From Paenibacillus sp. D2_2 (GTDB lineage Bacteria; Bacillota; Bacilli; Paenibacillales; Paenibacillaceae): a DNA stretch of 64,000 nucleotides. The DNA lies in contig NZ_CP133605.1 in NCBI RefSeq assembly GCF_031199965.1, forward strand, positions 5,561,001-5,625,000, in the 5' to 3' direction. Position 1 is the stretch's first letter. The number at the start of each line of letters is the position of its first letter. The position numbers and the translations under genes were made by a program. Below the pieces are notes generated by a model. The model saw only the letters and a program-made list of their open reading frames with translations. It did no database searches and was not told where the DNA came from. Shown here piece after piece: positions 44,671 to 55,898 of the stretch.

Positions 44671-47600
44671 ATGCGAAAAATAACGGTAGCCGCATTGATC
44701 ATTTTTTGCGGTTTGTTCATTCTGATGACAACGTACCAGCTGGCTGCCAATCGATCCGTTGAGAGCAGCCTTCCTGAAGCTGTGAACGGCAAAATGGATT
44801 TATCACAATGGAACTTCGCCACGGACGGCAGCGTACGCTTGGATGGAGAATGGGAATATTATCAGGATCGGCTACTGAATCCAGAAGATCCTAAGGCAGA
44901 GAATCGTCCTCCGGTGATGACGGGATATGTTCACGTACCGGATCAATGGGATCGTTATAAGGTCGTAGGGGGAAATGAATCTGCTTATGGACAAGCTACT
45001 TTCAGGCTACGAGTCGTACTACCGGAAGATAAAGGGCGGATCTATGGGATCAGACAGACCAATATCAAAACCGCTCATAGACTGTTTGTGAATGGCCTAG
45101 AGATCGGCTCTCGCGGGCAACCTGGGACGGACAAGCAGGCGACAGTGTCCTCCAATGCACCTTATGTTCGTTATTTCTCAGTAGACGGTAATACAGCAGA
45201 CATCATTATACAGGTCGCAAATTATCGGTATTTTCAGGGTGGGATAACCCATTCAATATACTTAGGAGATCAGAAAGACATCCAATCTGCACGTGAGATG
45301 GCCGTTGCCAAAGATTTGATCGCTGCTGCGGTGTTCTTGTTAATGGGCAGCTATTTCATTGTACTGTTCTGGATGCGAGGACTTGAACGTTCTTGGCTTT
45401 ATTTTGGCTTATGCTGTCTTTCGATGTGCCTGTTCACGTTGACACACGGCGAGAAAATCACGACACTGCTTCTTCCGGGAATCCCTTATGAGCTATATAC
45501 CAAAATGCAAGACTTTACCGGTGTGTCATCGGAACTATTTCTACTATTATATGCGAAGCATTCCTTCCCCGGTCTGTTCCACAAACTCGCGTTGCGAGGA
45601 TTTGGAGCGCTGATTGCTGTACGAATGTTGGTCATTCTAGTGACTCCGGCATCTATTTTTTCCCATTTAAGCAACGTAAGTTTCGTCTTGACCTTTGTAG
45701 CGGTTCTTTATGTGGTCTTCATAATGGCTGTAGCTGCGATGCGAAATATGGAAGGTTCGGTATATATGCTAATCGGAGCGCTGTCGCTGCTTACAATGGA
45801 TGCGGTATCCACCCTGCAATTTTTCGGAGTTGCGGCAGCCTCTTCCGTTCAAAATACCGCATGGATATGTTTTGTTATCGCACAAGGGCTGTTATTGTCC
45901 GGAAGGTTCGTGAATGCATTTAATACCGTACATGAGCTTTCGAATCGGCTGCGTTCCATGGACCATTTGAAGGACGAATTTCTGGCCAACACGTCCCATG
46001 AGATGAGGACACCGTTACACGGTATTATCAATATTGCCCAATCACTGCTGGAAGGCGCAGCAGGTCCAATGACGCCGCAGCAGGAGGAGAACGTAGCGCT
46101 TATTGCAAGTTCCGGCAAGAGAATGGCTAATCTAGTGGGTGATCTGCTCGACTTCTCCAAATTGAAGCATGGAGAGCTCGTTCTAAACCACCAGTCCGTT
46201 GCTTTACGTCCGATTGTACGCATTGAATTGGAGTTATTCCGCCATCTGGTGGGAGATAAGCCAGTCAGTCTTATTGACCGTACCAGTAATCGGCACTTTG
46301 TCTACGCAGATGAAGACCGCTTGACGCAAATTTTGAACAATCTGCTCGGAAATGCACTAAAGTTTACTGCTTCAGGGGAGATCATCGTATCAGCGAAGGA
46401 AGAGGACGGCTGGCTGGCGATATCCGTAGCGGATACCGGTATTGGCATTCCGCACGATAAGCTGGACACGATATTCGAATCGTTCGAACAAGCTGGCAGC
46501 TTGATAGCCCTAGAGTATGGTGGTACGGGGCTTGGGCTTAGCATTACAAAGCATTTGGTCGAATTGCACGGCGGAACGATTCAAGTGAAGTCAGAGCCCG
46601 GTAAAGGTTCCGTATTTACGTTTACAGTGCCGCTTGCCACAGCGACGGATAAGTATGAGGATGAGATGGAGAGGGATAGTTCCGATGCTTGGCTGGAGAC
46701 GGCAGCCGCTTCTCATGCCTCTTGGGTGCAACCTATTAGGCTGGAGGGTGATGGAGCTTTCACCATTCTTGTTGTGGATGACGACGCTACCAATCGACAA
46801 GTGCTGCTCAACTTTTTATCGATGGAGAAGTATACGGTTATTGCCGTATCCAGTGGGATTGAGGCGATCCGCCAGCTTGAGCGTAACCGGCGAATTGATC
46901 TGGCGGTTGTCGATCTGATGATGCCTGGCATGTCCGGTTACGAGGTATGCCAGAGCATTCGCAAGCGATTCTCGCTATCCGAGCTGCCGGTGCTGCTGCT
47001 CACGGCAAGAAATAGACCGGAGGAAATCATGGCAGCGTTCGATGCCGGTGTTAATGACTTTCTGGGCAAGCCGGTCGAGGCGGGTGAGATGAAAGCTCGT
47101 ATTCGGACCTTGCTAAAGATGAAGAAGTCAGCTAGCGAATTAGTAAGCGCCGAGATGGCCTTCCTACAGGCGCAGATCAAGCCCCATTTTCTGTACAATG
47201 CACTAAATACGATCTCCGCTTACTCGCTTGATGATGCACAAGCTGCCCGGGACTTGCTGGCCAAGTTTAGCCAGTATTTGCGACGCAGCTTTGATTTCAG
47301 AAATCTGGACAGACTGGTTCCGCTGCGTAAAGAGCTCGAGCTTGTAGAGGCGTACCTATCGATTGAGAAAGCCCGTTTTGGAGATCGTCTACACATCGTG
47401 TACGACATAGAGGATAATGTGAACTGTCTGCTACCGCCACTCGTCATTCAGCCGTTAGTGGAAAATGCGGTGCAGCATGGCTTGGCCAACCGGAAACAGG
47501 GAGGTACAGTTATCCTCTCCATTCGAGCGGTAAAAGACAATGTCGTTATAACGGTAGAAGATAATGGATCAGGGCTTCAAAAGTCTCTCGCGGATCAATC

Positions 47601-47760
47601 ACCTGAAAAAAGTGAAAAGGCAAACAGCGGCGTTGCACTGAAAAATATCCAGCAACGGTTGATGCGAATCTACGGCCACGGTTTTAACATGGATAGCAAG
47701 GCGACCGGAGGTACGGTCGTTACGATTCATATTCCGAAGGGAGAACACAATCATGATTAG
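44671..47760 (+). CDS. Hybrid sensor kinase with two kinase modules and receiver
   Basis: 1029 residues, intact. Signal anchor (VAALIIFCGLFILMTTYQLA), extracellular jelly-roll sensor (LDGEWEYYQDRLL, YGIRQTNIKTAHRLFVNG), seven helices (about 210-410), HisKA (SHEMRTPLHG, His443), HATPase (NALKFTASGE, DTGIGIP), receiver (LVVDDDATN about 700; VDLMMPGMSG), then a LytS-type kinase module (IKPHFLYNALNTI) with HATPase (PLVENAVQHGL, EDNGSGL). Overlaps the next gene by 8 bases. Full-length paralogue of the island protein at 13747-16900. Signals likely pass to the regulator at 47753. Confidence 0.92.
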   Translation: MRKITVAALIIFCGLFILMTTYQLAANRSVESSLPEAVNGKMDLSQWNFATDGSVRLDGEWEYYQDRLLNPEDPKAENRPPVMTGYVHVPDQWDRYKVVGGNESAYGQATFRLRVVLPEDKGRIYGIRQTNIKTAHRLFVNGLEIGSRGQPGTDKQATVSSNAPYVRYFSVDGNTADIIIQVANYRYFQGGITHSIYLGDQKDIQSAREMAVAKDLIAAAVFLLMGSYFIVLFWMRGLERSWLYFGLCCLSMCLFTLTHGEKITTLLLPGIPYELYTKMQDFTGVSSELFLLLYAKHSFPGLFHKLALRGFGALIAVRMLVILVTPASIFSHLSNVSFVLTFVAVLYVVFIMAVAAMRNMEGSVYMLIGALSLLTMDAVSTLQFFGVAAASSVQNTAWICFVIAQGLLLSGRFVNAFNTVHELSNRLRSMDHLKDEFLANTSHEMRTPLHGIINIAQSLLEGAAGPMTPQQEENVALIASSGKRMANLVGDLLDFSKLKHGELVLNHQSVALRPIVRIELELFRHLVGDKPVSLIDRTSNRHFVYADEDRLTQILNNLLGNALKFTASGEIIVSAKEEDGWLAISVADTGIGIPHDKLDTIFESFEQAGSLIALEYGGTGLGLSITKHLVELHGGTIQVKSEPGKGSVFTFTVPLATATDKYEDEMERDSSDAWLETAAASHASWVQPIRLEGDGAFTILVVDDDATNRQVLLNFLSMEKYTVIAVSSGIEAIRQLERNRRIDLAVVDLMMPGMSGYEVCQSIRKRFSLSELPVLLLTARNRPEEIMAAFDAGVNDFLGKPVEAGEMKARIRTLLKMKKSASELVSAEMAFLQAQIKPHFLYNALNTISAYSLDDAQAARDLLAKFSQYLRRSFDFRNLDRLVPLRKELELVEAYLSIEKARFGDRLHIVYDIEDNVNCLLPPLVIQPLVENAVQHGLANRKQGGTVILSIRAVKDNVVITVEDNGSGLQKSLADQSPEKSEKANSGVALKNIQQRLMRIYGHGFNMDSKATGGTVVTIHIPKGEHNHD

Positions 47761-48873
47761 AGTAATGGCGGTCGACGATGAACTGCCAGCATTGAGAATG
47801 GCCGAAAGTGTACTACGAACCTTCGACGATGTGCAGATTTGCGGTCTTTATAATGATCCGGAGGAGCTGCTAGAGCAAATGGACACGGTGGACGTGGACA
47901 TGGTGTTCATCGATATCGAAATGCCCGGCATGAGCGGTCTTGAGTTAGCTGGCCGGATTCAAGAGCATAAGTCCGACGTCGCTATTGCGTTCGTGACAGC
48001 CTATGAGCATTATGCGGTCGATGCTTTTGAGACGGAAGCGCTCGATTATGTGATGAAGCCAATAACGGTGGAACGGTTACGTAAAACATTGGATCGGGTT
48101 ACCAAGAAGCAAGGGGCAAGAACTGTGAATACACATTTGAAACGCGTGTCTGTTCAAAGTCTAGGGCGATTTGCCGTGGAATCCGAGGATGGAAAGAAGC
48201 TGAAATTCCACAGAGCAAAGACGGAAGAGATGCTTGCCTTCTTACTTCATCAACAAAATCAACCCATTTCCAAAGAAAGTATAATGGATGCCATGTGGGG
48301 GATCGAGACGCCGAGCGGGCGCAGTCAATGCTGTATACGACGATGTATCAGCTGCGCAAAGAGCTAGAGGCGTTCGGATTATTCGAAGTTATAGAGCAGA
48401 GTCGAGCTGGTGGGGGACGTTACCGTTTATTATGGGCTCCGGACAACTGGGATTACGATGAGTTTGAGATCATGTACCAACAATTCATAGAAAGCAATGA
48501 TAGGACGACAGCAGCAAGCGCAATAGAGTTGTATAGAGGCGGGTATTTGACAGATAACGGATATGAATGGGCGACGGAAAAAAGGATCGTATTGGAATTG
48601 AAGGTCGTCGAGCTGCTGGAATATATGGCCGATTACGAGGTTAAGCAGCGCCGATTCGGGTCTGCATTATCACTCTTGCAAAGGTGGGAGAATTTACAGC
48701 CATATACGATACGTGTTCATGACAAAATTATTGCGCTCCATCTACTCATGAGCAATGCGGACGCGGCCGACGCGCATGAGAAGAAAGTAGAAGACTTGTT
48801 TGCCAGCGAATTGGGCATTTCTCCGGACATTGATAGGAAGATATTGGAGCTACATCCTTTGTCAGTATTTTAA
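47753..48873 (+). CDS. Response regulator with SARP/BTAD-type output, one-base frameshift
   Basis: About 373 residues after adding one G near 48298. Receiver 1-120 (MAVDDELPALRMAE, FIDIEMPGMSGLEL, ALDYVMKPIT), a winged helix (about 135-225; LAFLLHQQNQPISKESIMDA, MWGDRDAERAQSMLYTTMYQ) and a bacterial transcriptional activation domain of TPR type (about 240-370; YRGGYLTDNGYEWATEKRIV). The ATG overlaps the kinase gene, so the two are a coupled two-component system. A strong terminator follows. Confidence 0.88.
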
Positions 48874-48886
48874 ATAGAATGAAAGC

Positions 48887-48920
48887 GGCTCTCCCGACTA
48901 CAGGACGGGAGGCCTTTTTG
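48887..48920 (+). terminator. Terminator of the kinase-regulator pair
   Basis: GGCTCTCCCG and CGGGAGGCC form a stem with one bulge and a 9-base loop, followed by TTTTTG. Confidence 0.88.
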
Positions 48921-49024
48921 TTATGTTCAAATTCGGTTCAAATTCGATAAGTATAATGTCGAACAGAGGCGAATAGGGAAAGAAAATGATTTAGTTACCA
49001 CATATCTATCTCTAGAAGGAGGAC

Positions 49025-52000
49025 ATGATGAGAACGAAGTTTTTCAAAGGATTTCTGATTTTCAGCTTAATGCTGCAATTATTTATCAACGTATTTGCCA
49101 ATCCGGTCGCTCAGGCGGCATCTCTTGATATTCGGGACAACTACACGATTTCTACGGTTGCCGGAACGGGGGTGGCTGGAAATGGTGAGAAAGGGCTAGA
49201 TTTGTATATGGCTGGCCCCCAGGGCATAGCTCTCGATTCGGCTGGCAATATATACTTTGCCGAATTCAGTTCCCACAGAGTTCGCAAGCTTGCGCCGAAT
49301 GGTCAAGTAACAACGGTCGCAGGCAATAGTATCCCCGGCAGTGACGGAATGGGTGGAGCGGCCACGGCAGGTCAGCTCTATAGTCCAAGAGGGATTGTGC
49401 TGCTTGGCCACAAGCTGTACATTGCAGATCAAGGAAGCAACACGATTAAAATGGTTGATTTGGATACCGGAATCTTAACCAAGATCGCCGGAACAGGAAC
49501 TGCTGGGTTTGCGGACGGCCCGGCTGCGAATGCGCAATTCAATAGTCCTTATGCGATTGATGCAGATACAAACGGAAATTTGTACATTGCGGATTACTCC
49601 AACTATCGTATCCGGAAAATCGATAAGAACGGCAACGTTACGACCGTCGCAGGGAATGGAACTCAACCGGCGCAAGGCACTGCCGACTGGGTTCCGAATA
49701 ATATCGACGCCCTGTCTGCCAAACTATTGAGCCCTGTATCTATTAAGATAGATAAGGTTGGAAATATCTATTTCGGTACAAATGCGAATCTCCTCCAAAA
49801 GGTAGATGCATCAGGGAAAATATGGAACGTAATAGGTAATGGGTCATTGGGCGACCCAAACAACGGAGCCACAGCCGCCTCGGTGGCGTTTGCCCCGCCA
49901 ATGGGATTGGATATCAAACCTGGGACGAATGAAATTTACATAACCACGACTTTTTCTAGGAAAATATACCGTTTGGATGCTGCTGGAAAAATAAATACAG
50001 TCGTAGGTAGGGAACTTATCCACCCGTCAATAAGGACGATGGACCTGCGTCGACCAGGGACTTAGATTATCCGACTTTCGTGAATTTCGATTCGGAAGGC
50101 AATCTATATTTTGAAGATGCCCAGAAGATTCGAAAATTGACCACGGATGGTCAGATCGTTACATTGGCGGGACAAGGTACTATGGATATACAAGGGATTG
50201 GTCCGGCAACTTCGGCACAGCTGGATCATCCCGAGGATGTAGTTGTCGATGCCAATAATAACCTCTACATATCGGATCCGGGGAATCATCGGGTCATGGA
50301 GGTTTATGCGACGAATGGAAGAATGATTCAATATGCAGGAACAGAAATTCAAGGGGACACCCAGGTGACGTACGCAAGAGCCTCTCATTTCAATCGTCCG
50401 AGCGGACTGGCCGTCCGAGGCGTTGGATCTTTATATATTGCCGATTCTCTTAATCATCGGGTTCGTTCTACCGTCCCGGTAGCTTATGGCGCCATGATGA
50501 CCTCAAGTTATGGCGCCGGGAACGGTACTTCGGGCTTTAGCGGAGACGGCGGATATAGCATGGCTGGGCAGTTGAACTCGCCTTCCGGAATGGCCATTGA
50601 CCCTACATCGTCTTCGCAGGATTATTATATTGCGGATACGGTCAATAACCGCATTCGCAAAGTAACAGGTAATACGAGCAATATAATGACTTATGCCGGC
50701 AACGGGACGGCAGGATATACAGGCGACGGCGGGAGCAGGGCGGGAGCGCAATTGAATGCTCCTCGCGGAGTGGCTGTCGACAGCCAGGGGAACGTATATA
50801 TTGCCGATACGGGCAACCATGTAGTTCGGAAAGTGGCGAAAGCGACGGGAATCATCACAACCTTCGCCGGGAGTGGCGAACAAGGGTACAACGGAGACGG
50901 CGGTCAGGCTTCTTCGGCTCAGTTGAGCAGCCCTTGGGATTTGGCTTTTGACAAATATGACAATCTCTATATCACGGACACAGGCAATCACGCGATTCGC
51001 AGAGTGGATCTAAATGGTTCAATCATGACCGTAGCCGGCAACGGCGAGGCAGGCTTCAGCGGAGAAGGTACTTCAGCGTTGACTGCGAAATTGAACAGTC
51101 CGACAGGTATTTTCGTCACAAGCAAGGGCGAAATCTATATTGCAGATCGCGATAACAATCGGGTTCGCAAGGTTGTCCAGCAGACAATAGCCAAAGCGAG
51201 CGCTAGTATTACCTCGCACATAACGGGGAATGCGCAGAGCGTTGCCGTAACCGTCAATACGTTCGGAGTGGTAGACGGATCAGCTGTCACCGTTCAACTC
51301 GTGGATGGCAAAGGTAATGCTGTTGCAGATGTTAAGGGTACAGGTTCGATCGCAAACAATTCGGCAGTTGTCAATGTCACGATTCCTGCGGCGGTGAACG
51401 GCGGCCAGTATCGGTTCAAAGTTCAAGTCTCGGGTTTAGCCGAAGAGAAAAGAATCGACTACCGTATCAAATTATTCCCTGCCGATCATGCCGACTTGCA
51501 CGATCTTGCGGTGAACGGCGCCACTATAGCCGGATTTGCTAAGGATACGCTGGAGTATGATGTGGAATTGCCCTTTGGCACGATAGAAGCGCCGACAGTG
51601 ACTGCCGCTTCCGAAGCCGAAGATGCGAGCGCCGTCGTCACTCCAGCCGTCAGCTTGCCGGGTACAACGACGATCGTCGTCACCGCGGAGGATGGAACGA
51701 CGACCAAGACGTATCACGTGAACTTTACGCTAGCGCTCAATCCAGCTAAAGCTATAACTGGTTTCGTCTTCGACGGCTTGAGTCCAACCGTAGAGGGAAC
51801 GGTTGACGAGGCTACGAAAACCGTTGCGGTTACAGTTCCATACGGAACGGACGTTACAAATATCTCTCCGACAATCGTTCATACGGGGGCCACCTTATCT
51901 CCGGAAAACGGCGTAACGCAAGACTTCTCCAGCCCGGTGACCTACACGGTAACGGCAGCTGACGGAAGCACGGCAAACTATGTTGTAACTGTCACGATCG

Positions 52001-54233
52001 GGGATCCATCTACCAACGCCGACTTAAGTAATCTAACGGTTGATGGAATAACTATTAACGACTTTGCTTCGGATACGACTACTTATGATGTCGTATTGCC
52101 GTACGGAACGACCGAGGTACCGATCGTAGATGTAACGGTTCACGATAAGGGGAAAGCGAATGCCGTTGTTGCCCCAGCTACGGATCTGCCGGGCACAACG
52201 ATGATCGTCGTTACCGCAGAGGATGGAACGACGACCAAGACGTACCAGTTGAATTTTACGGTCGCTTTGAATACGGCTAAAGAAATAACCGGATTTCGCT
52301 TTGACAGCTTTAATCCAACCGTAACGGGAACAGTATACGAAGATGCAAGAACCATTACGATCATAGTTCCTTATGGAACGGACCTTACAAATCTGTCGCC
52401 AACAATTATTCATACGGGAGCAACCTTGTCTCCGGCAAGCGGCGAGGCGCAAGACTTTCTACCCCAGTGACCTATACGGTAACGGCAGCTAACGGAAGCA
52501 CGGCCGATTACGTCGTGACCGTCACAATCGGAGATCCTTCCAGCGATGCAGATTTGAGCCATCTTACGCTGTCCGCCGGAAGCCTTACGCCTAAGTTCAT
52601 AGCTTACGGGACAGATTACGCCGCAACCGTAAGCAATGCAACGTCCAGCGTTACGGTTACGCCTACCACATCTCATGCTCACGCCAGCGTTGTCGTGAAT
52701 GGACAGCTTGTCCATAGCGGAGCAGCTAGCCAAGTGATCCCGCTGGCAGTTGGGACAAACATGATCACAATCATCGTTACAGCTGAGGACGGGATAACGA
52801 CTCAAACCTACACCGTAATGGTGACGCGTCAAGCGGCTTCCGGCAGCGGATCGTCCGGATCATCGTCTCCAACTCATACAACTACGACAGAAATCATAAC
52901 AGTCGATGTAACTGCAGGCGACAAAGGGGGCGTGTATAAAACCATAATCGAACGCACCACCAATTCGGATGGAACGAAGAGCGACCACGTAACCCTTTTG
53001 CCAGAGAAAGCGAAAGAAGCTATAGACAAAACAAAAGCTGCAGGCGCCGATACGGTGCGTATCCTCATTCCCGACACCAAAAATGAGGTGAAGGAAGTTC
53101 GCGTAGATTTGCCTTCTCAGGCCATTCGAACGATAGCGGACAGCGGGTTGGCTCTACAAATTGATACGGACAACGGTATCATCACGATTCCGAACGGTTC
53201 CTTGCAAGATATGAATTCTGATCTTTATTTTCACATTGTGCCTATTAAACAAGAAACCGAGCGCAAGCAAGTGGAAGAGAGAGCGAAGAAAGAGCAAGTC
53301 GTTCGAGAAGCGTTAGGCGATGGCAGCGTAAAAATTGTAGGCCGTCCGATGACCATCGAGACGAATATGAGCAGTCATAAAGTTCAAATTACACTGCCGA
53401 TAGATCGTTCGCTGCTCCCGCAGGATGCGAAGGACAAAGAAACGTTTTTGGAGAACCTGGTCATTTTCATTGAGCATAGCGACGGAGAGAAAGCTCTCGT
53501 TCGATCGGTTCTGGGCGATTACCCGGATGGAAGACTGGGCTTAACCTTTACGATTGAGAAATTCAGTACATTTACGATTCTTAATATGGACAATTGGTCC
53601 AAGTATATAGCTGCGGGGCAAACAGACGCCAATGGATCACATAAAGCCTATATCAACGGATATCCGGATCACACCTTCAAGCCTGCAAACTCGCTTACTA
53701 GAGCAGAGATAGCTGCGATCCTGTCTCGCATACTTGAAGCTCCGCAAGCGAAAGCCGATATTTCTTACCCTGATGTATCTCAGAAGCATTGGGCCAATGA
53801 CGTTATTGCTCAAGCGAGTCAGACCGGGCTGATGAAAGGATATCCGGATGGCAGCTTTAATCCCGATGGAGTGATTACACGGGCAGAAATGGCGGCTATC
53901 TTGGCAAGATGGATGCAACTAAACGGAACACCAGATCAGAGCTTTACAGATGTGCAAGGTCACTGGGCGGAGCAGGTTATTGCTCAAGTGAACCAGGCTG
54001 GGTACATGACCGGTTATCCGAATGGCAGCTTCCAGCCAGACAAAGCGTTAACACGGGCCGAGGCTGTGGCGATAATCAACAGAGTAATTAAACGCGGGCC
54101 TCTCTACGGAACAACGTTCAAATCTTGGTCAGACGTTGCGGACGATCATTGGGCATTGAATGAGATCGAAGAAGCTTCACTAGATCATCGCTATGTCGCT
54201 CGTCCGGAAGGCGGGGAAGAACAAACGAAATAA
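49025..54233 (+). CDS. Giant secreted protein with NHL repeats, cadherin-like modules and SLH anchor, two one-base frameshifts
   Basis: About 1736 residues after adding one G near 50010 and one T near 52457. Order: signal peptide (1-32); NHL propeller repeats to about 720 (NPRGVAVDS-type units such as GVAVDSQGNVYIADTGNHVV); an Ig-like stretch; alternating cadherin-like/DUF5018-like modules (VVTAEDGTTTKTY, ATLSPENGVTQDFSSPVTYT, YVVTVTIGDPS); a Ser/Thr linker; a basic-acidic domain; and three SLH modules (NGYPDHTFKPANSLTRAEIA, KGYPDGSFNPDGVITRAEMA, TGYPNGSFQPDKALTRAEAV). It is a wall-anchored surface protein, with propellers probably binding ligand. GGAGG precedes the ATG. Its 3' end overlaps nothing coding after the start correction of the next gene. 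Confidence 0.88.
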
Positions 54234-54246
54234 AAATGGTGATGTT

Positions 54247-55758
54247 GTGGGTCTAAAGGACGAGCTTGTTCTACTAATAACACACGGTTTGCCCATTCTA
54301 TTCTTCACATATATGGCAACGGATGTGTTACTACGCAACAAGAGAAAAACAGAGAATGTGCTGCTATGCCTTATCTGCCTATGCTACCTTCTTCTTTTCG
54401 CCGAAGAATATGTTAGGAACCAGGTCAGTATCGAATATAGCCGGTTGCTCTCTTCCGTCTGGTTTAGCAGCACAGGAATATTAATTCCTGGTCTCTGCTT
54501 TCATTTTCTGTTCAAATTGACTCGCTTGGAAGCGAGCATGCCAAGGATTGTTTATCCTTATATATTCTATCTACCACTGCTCCTTATCATCGTTAGCTTT
54601 GTAACAGGTGCGGAATTGATCTCGGCACAGCAATTTTATGAGTTAGGCATGTGGAAGTTGCCCGTCTATAACACAAGATATTACCTGACGTTGACGATCG
54701 CCGTCATAACAGAAATTCTATTTCTCATTCCTCTATTTATTGCCAAGCAGAGGGCAGATACGGATGAGCAAAAGTCGATCTACCATTTATTAATTATCGG
54801 AATTATAGCTTCTATAATCTTGAATTGCGTATTGGGCTATATCAACTACGGCGGGAATATGCCTCCATATCCCTACATATATAATGGAATTATATGGTGT
54901 TACCTTTTGCGCCATACGATGCATAGGCATGACTTCCTTAGCTATTACGATAAACGGTATGAGAAGCTATTCCATCTGAACCCCGATCCGATCGTACTTA
55001 TCGATCTTGAAGGAAAGATTAAGGAGGCCAACTCTGGAGCAATTAACTTATTGGGGGCACATACGATAAGTTCGACCCCTATTTTCAATCTATTAAGTGA
55101 TCGGATCAAGGAACAAATACATGACAGGAAGGTAATCTATCATTATGAAACTAAGCTCCTGTTAGAAAACAAACAACCCCTTCTACAAATCGATGGAGAC
55201 TATGTATCAGTGGATAATGAGTTGCATGTCCTCTTGATTCTCCGGAATATTACGATGCAGAAGAAGTATCAGGAAGAAATTCAATTTCTGGCCTTTCATG
55301 ACCCGCTTACTCGAATTCCGAATCGGAGATTATTTCATAAGAAATTAAACGAGGCCCTATCGGAAGCGCAGCAGAGCAACGAAACACTGGCTCTGCTGCT
55401 TATCGATCTTGATCAAATGAAGTGGTTAAACGATAATTGGGGACATTTGGCCGGGGATGAAGTGCTAATACAAGCAGCCCGCATTATTGGTGATAAAGCT
55501 ACTCCATACGGAATGGCTGCAAGAATGGGCGGGGATGAATTTATAATGTATGCCCGTCATTCGCCATCAGAATACCAAATTCAGGCGATAATAAGCGAGA
55601 TGCAACTTGCCCTTACTCAATATATGAAAAAATTCTTCGGAGAAACATCTGTTGGAATGAGTATCGGTGTAAGCTATTACCCTGCTGACGGTACTGATGG
55701 ACAAACCCTAATCAACATAGCTGATAAAGCTATGTATCAAATGAAGAAAAGCCGTTAA
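54247..55758 (+). CDS. Membrane PAS-GGDEF diguanylate cyclase (second copy)
   Basis: 503 residues from GTG 54247, intact. The start matches the paralogue at 38454 (GLKDELVLLITHGLP against NIKDALILLFTHGLP). A longer frame from 54193 overlaps the SLH gene and adds a basic tail foreign to the family. N-terminal membrane helices, PAS (LFHLNPDPIVLIDLEG), GGDEF with intact active site (AARMGGDEFIMY) and DLDQMKWLNDNWGHLAGDE. Predicted c-di-GMP synthase. Fourteen bases after the SLH gene stop, so co-transcription is possible. Confidence 0.9.
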   Translation: MGLKDELVLLITHGLPILFFTYMATDVLLRNKRKTENVLLCLICLCYLLLFAEEYVRNQVSIEYSRLLSSVWFSSTGILIPGLCFHFLFKLTRLEASMPRIVYPYIFYLPLLLIIVSFVTGAELISAQQFYELGMWKLPVYNTRYYLTLTIAVITEILFLIPLFIAKQRADTDEQKSIYHLLIIGIIASIILNCVLGYINYGGNMPPYPYIYNGIIWCYLLRHTMHRHDFLSYYDKRYEKLFHLNPDPIVLIDLEGKIKEANSGAINLLGAHTISSTPIFNLLSDRIKEQIHDRKVIYHYETKLLLENKQPLLQIDGDYVSVDNELHVLLILRNITMQKKYQEEIQFLAFHDPLTRIPNRRLFHKKLNEALSEAQQSNETLALLLIDLDQMKWLNDNWGHLAGDEVLIQAARIIGDKATPYGMAARMGGDEFIMYARHSPSEYQIQAIISEMQLALTQYMKKFFGETSVGMSIGVSYYPADGTDGQTLINIADKAMYQMKKSR

Positions 55759-55825
55759 CGGCGTACAGCCCTCCTCTATATCGATTCCAATGTAGAGCAG
55801 ACATGATCATATTGAGAAAATAATA

Positions 55826-55860
55826 AGGCGCATGAGCTGATAGAACAGCTTCATGCGCCT
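55826..55860. terminator. Terminator between converging GGDEF and htrA genes
   Basis: AGGCGCATGAGCTG and CAGCTTCATGCGCCT pair with one mismatch around ATAGAA. On the minus strand TTATTATTTTCTC follows, fitting htrA termination. Confidence 0.8.
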
Positions 55861-55898
55861 ATATGTTAGCCGCTGCTATACGCGGCTGAGTATACTTA

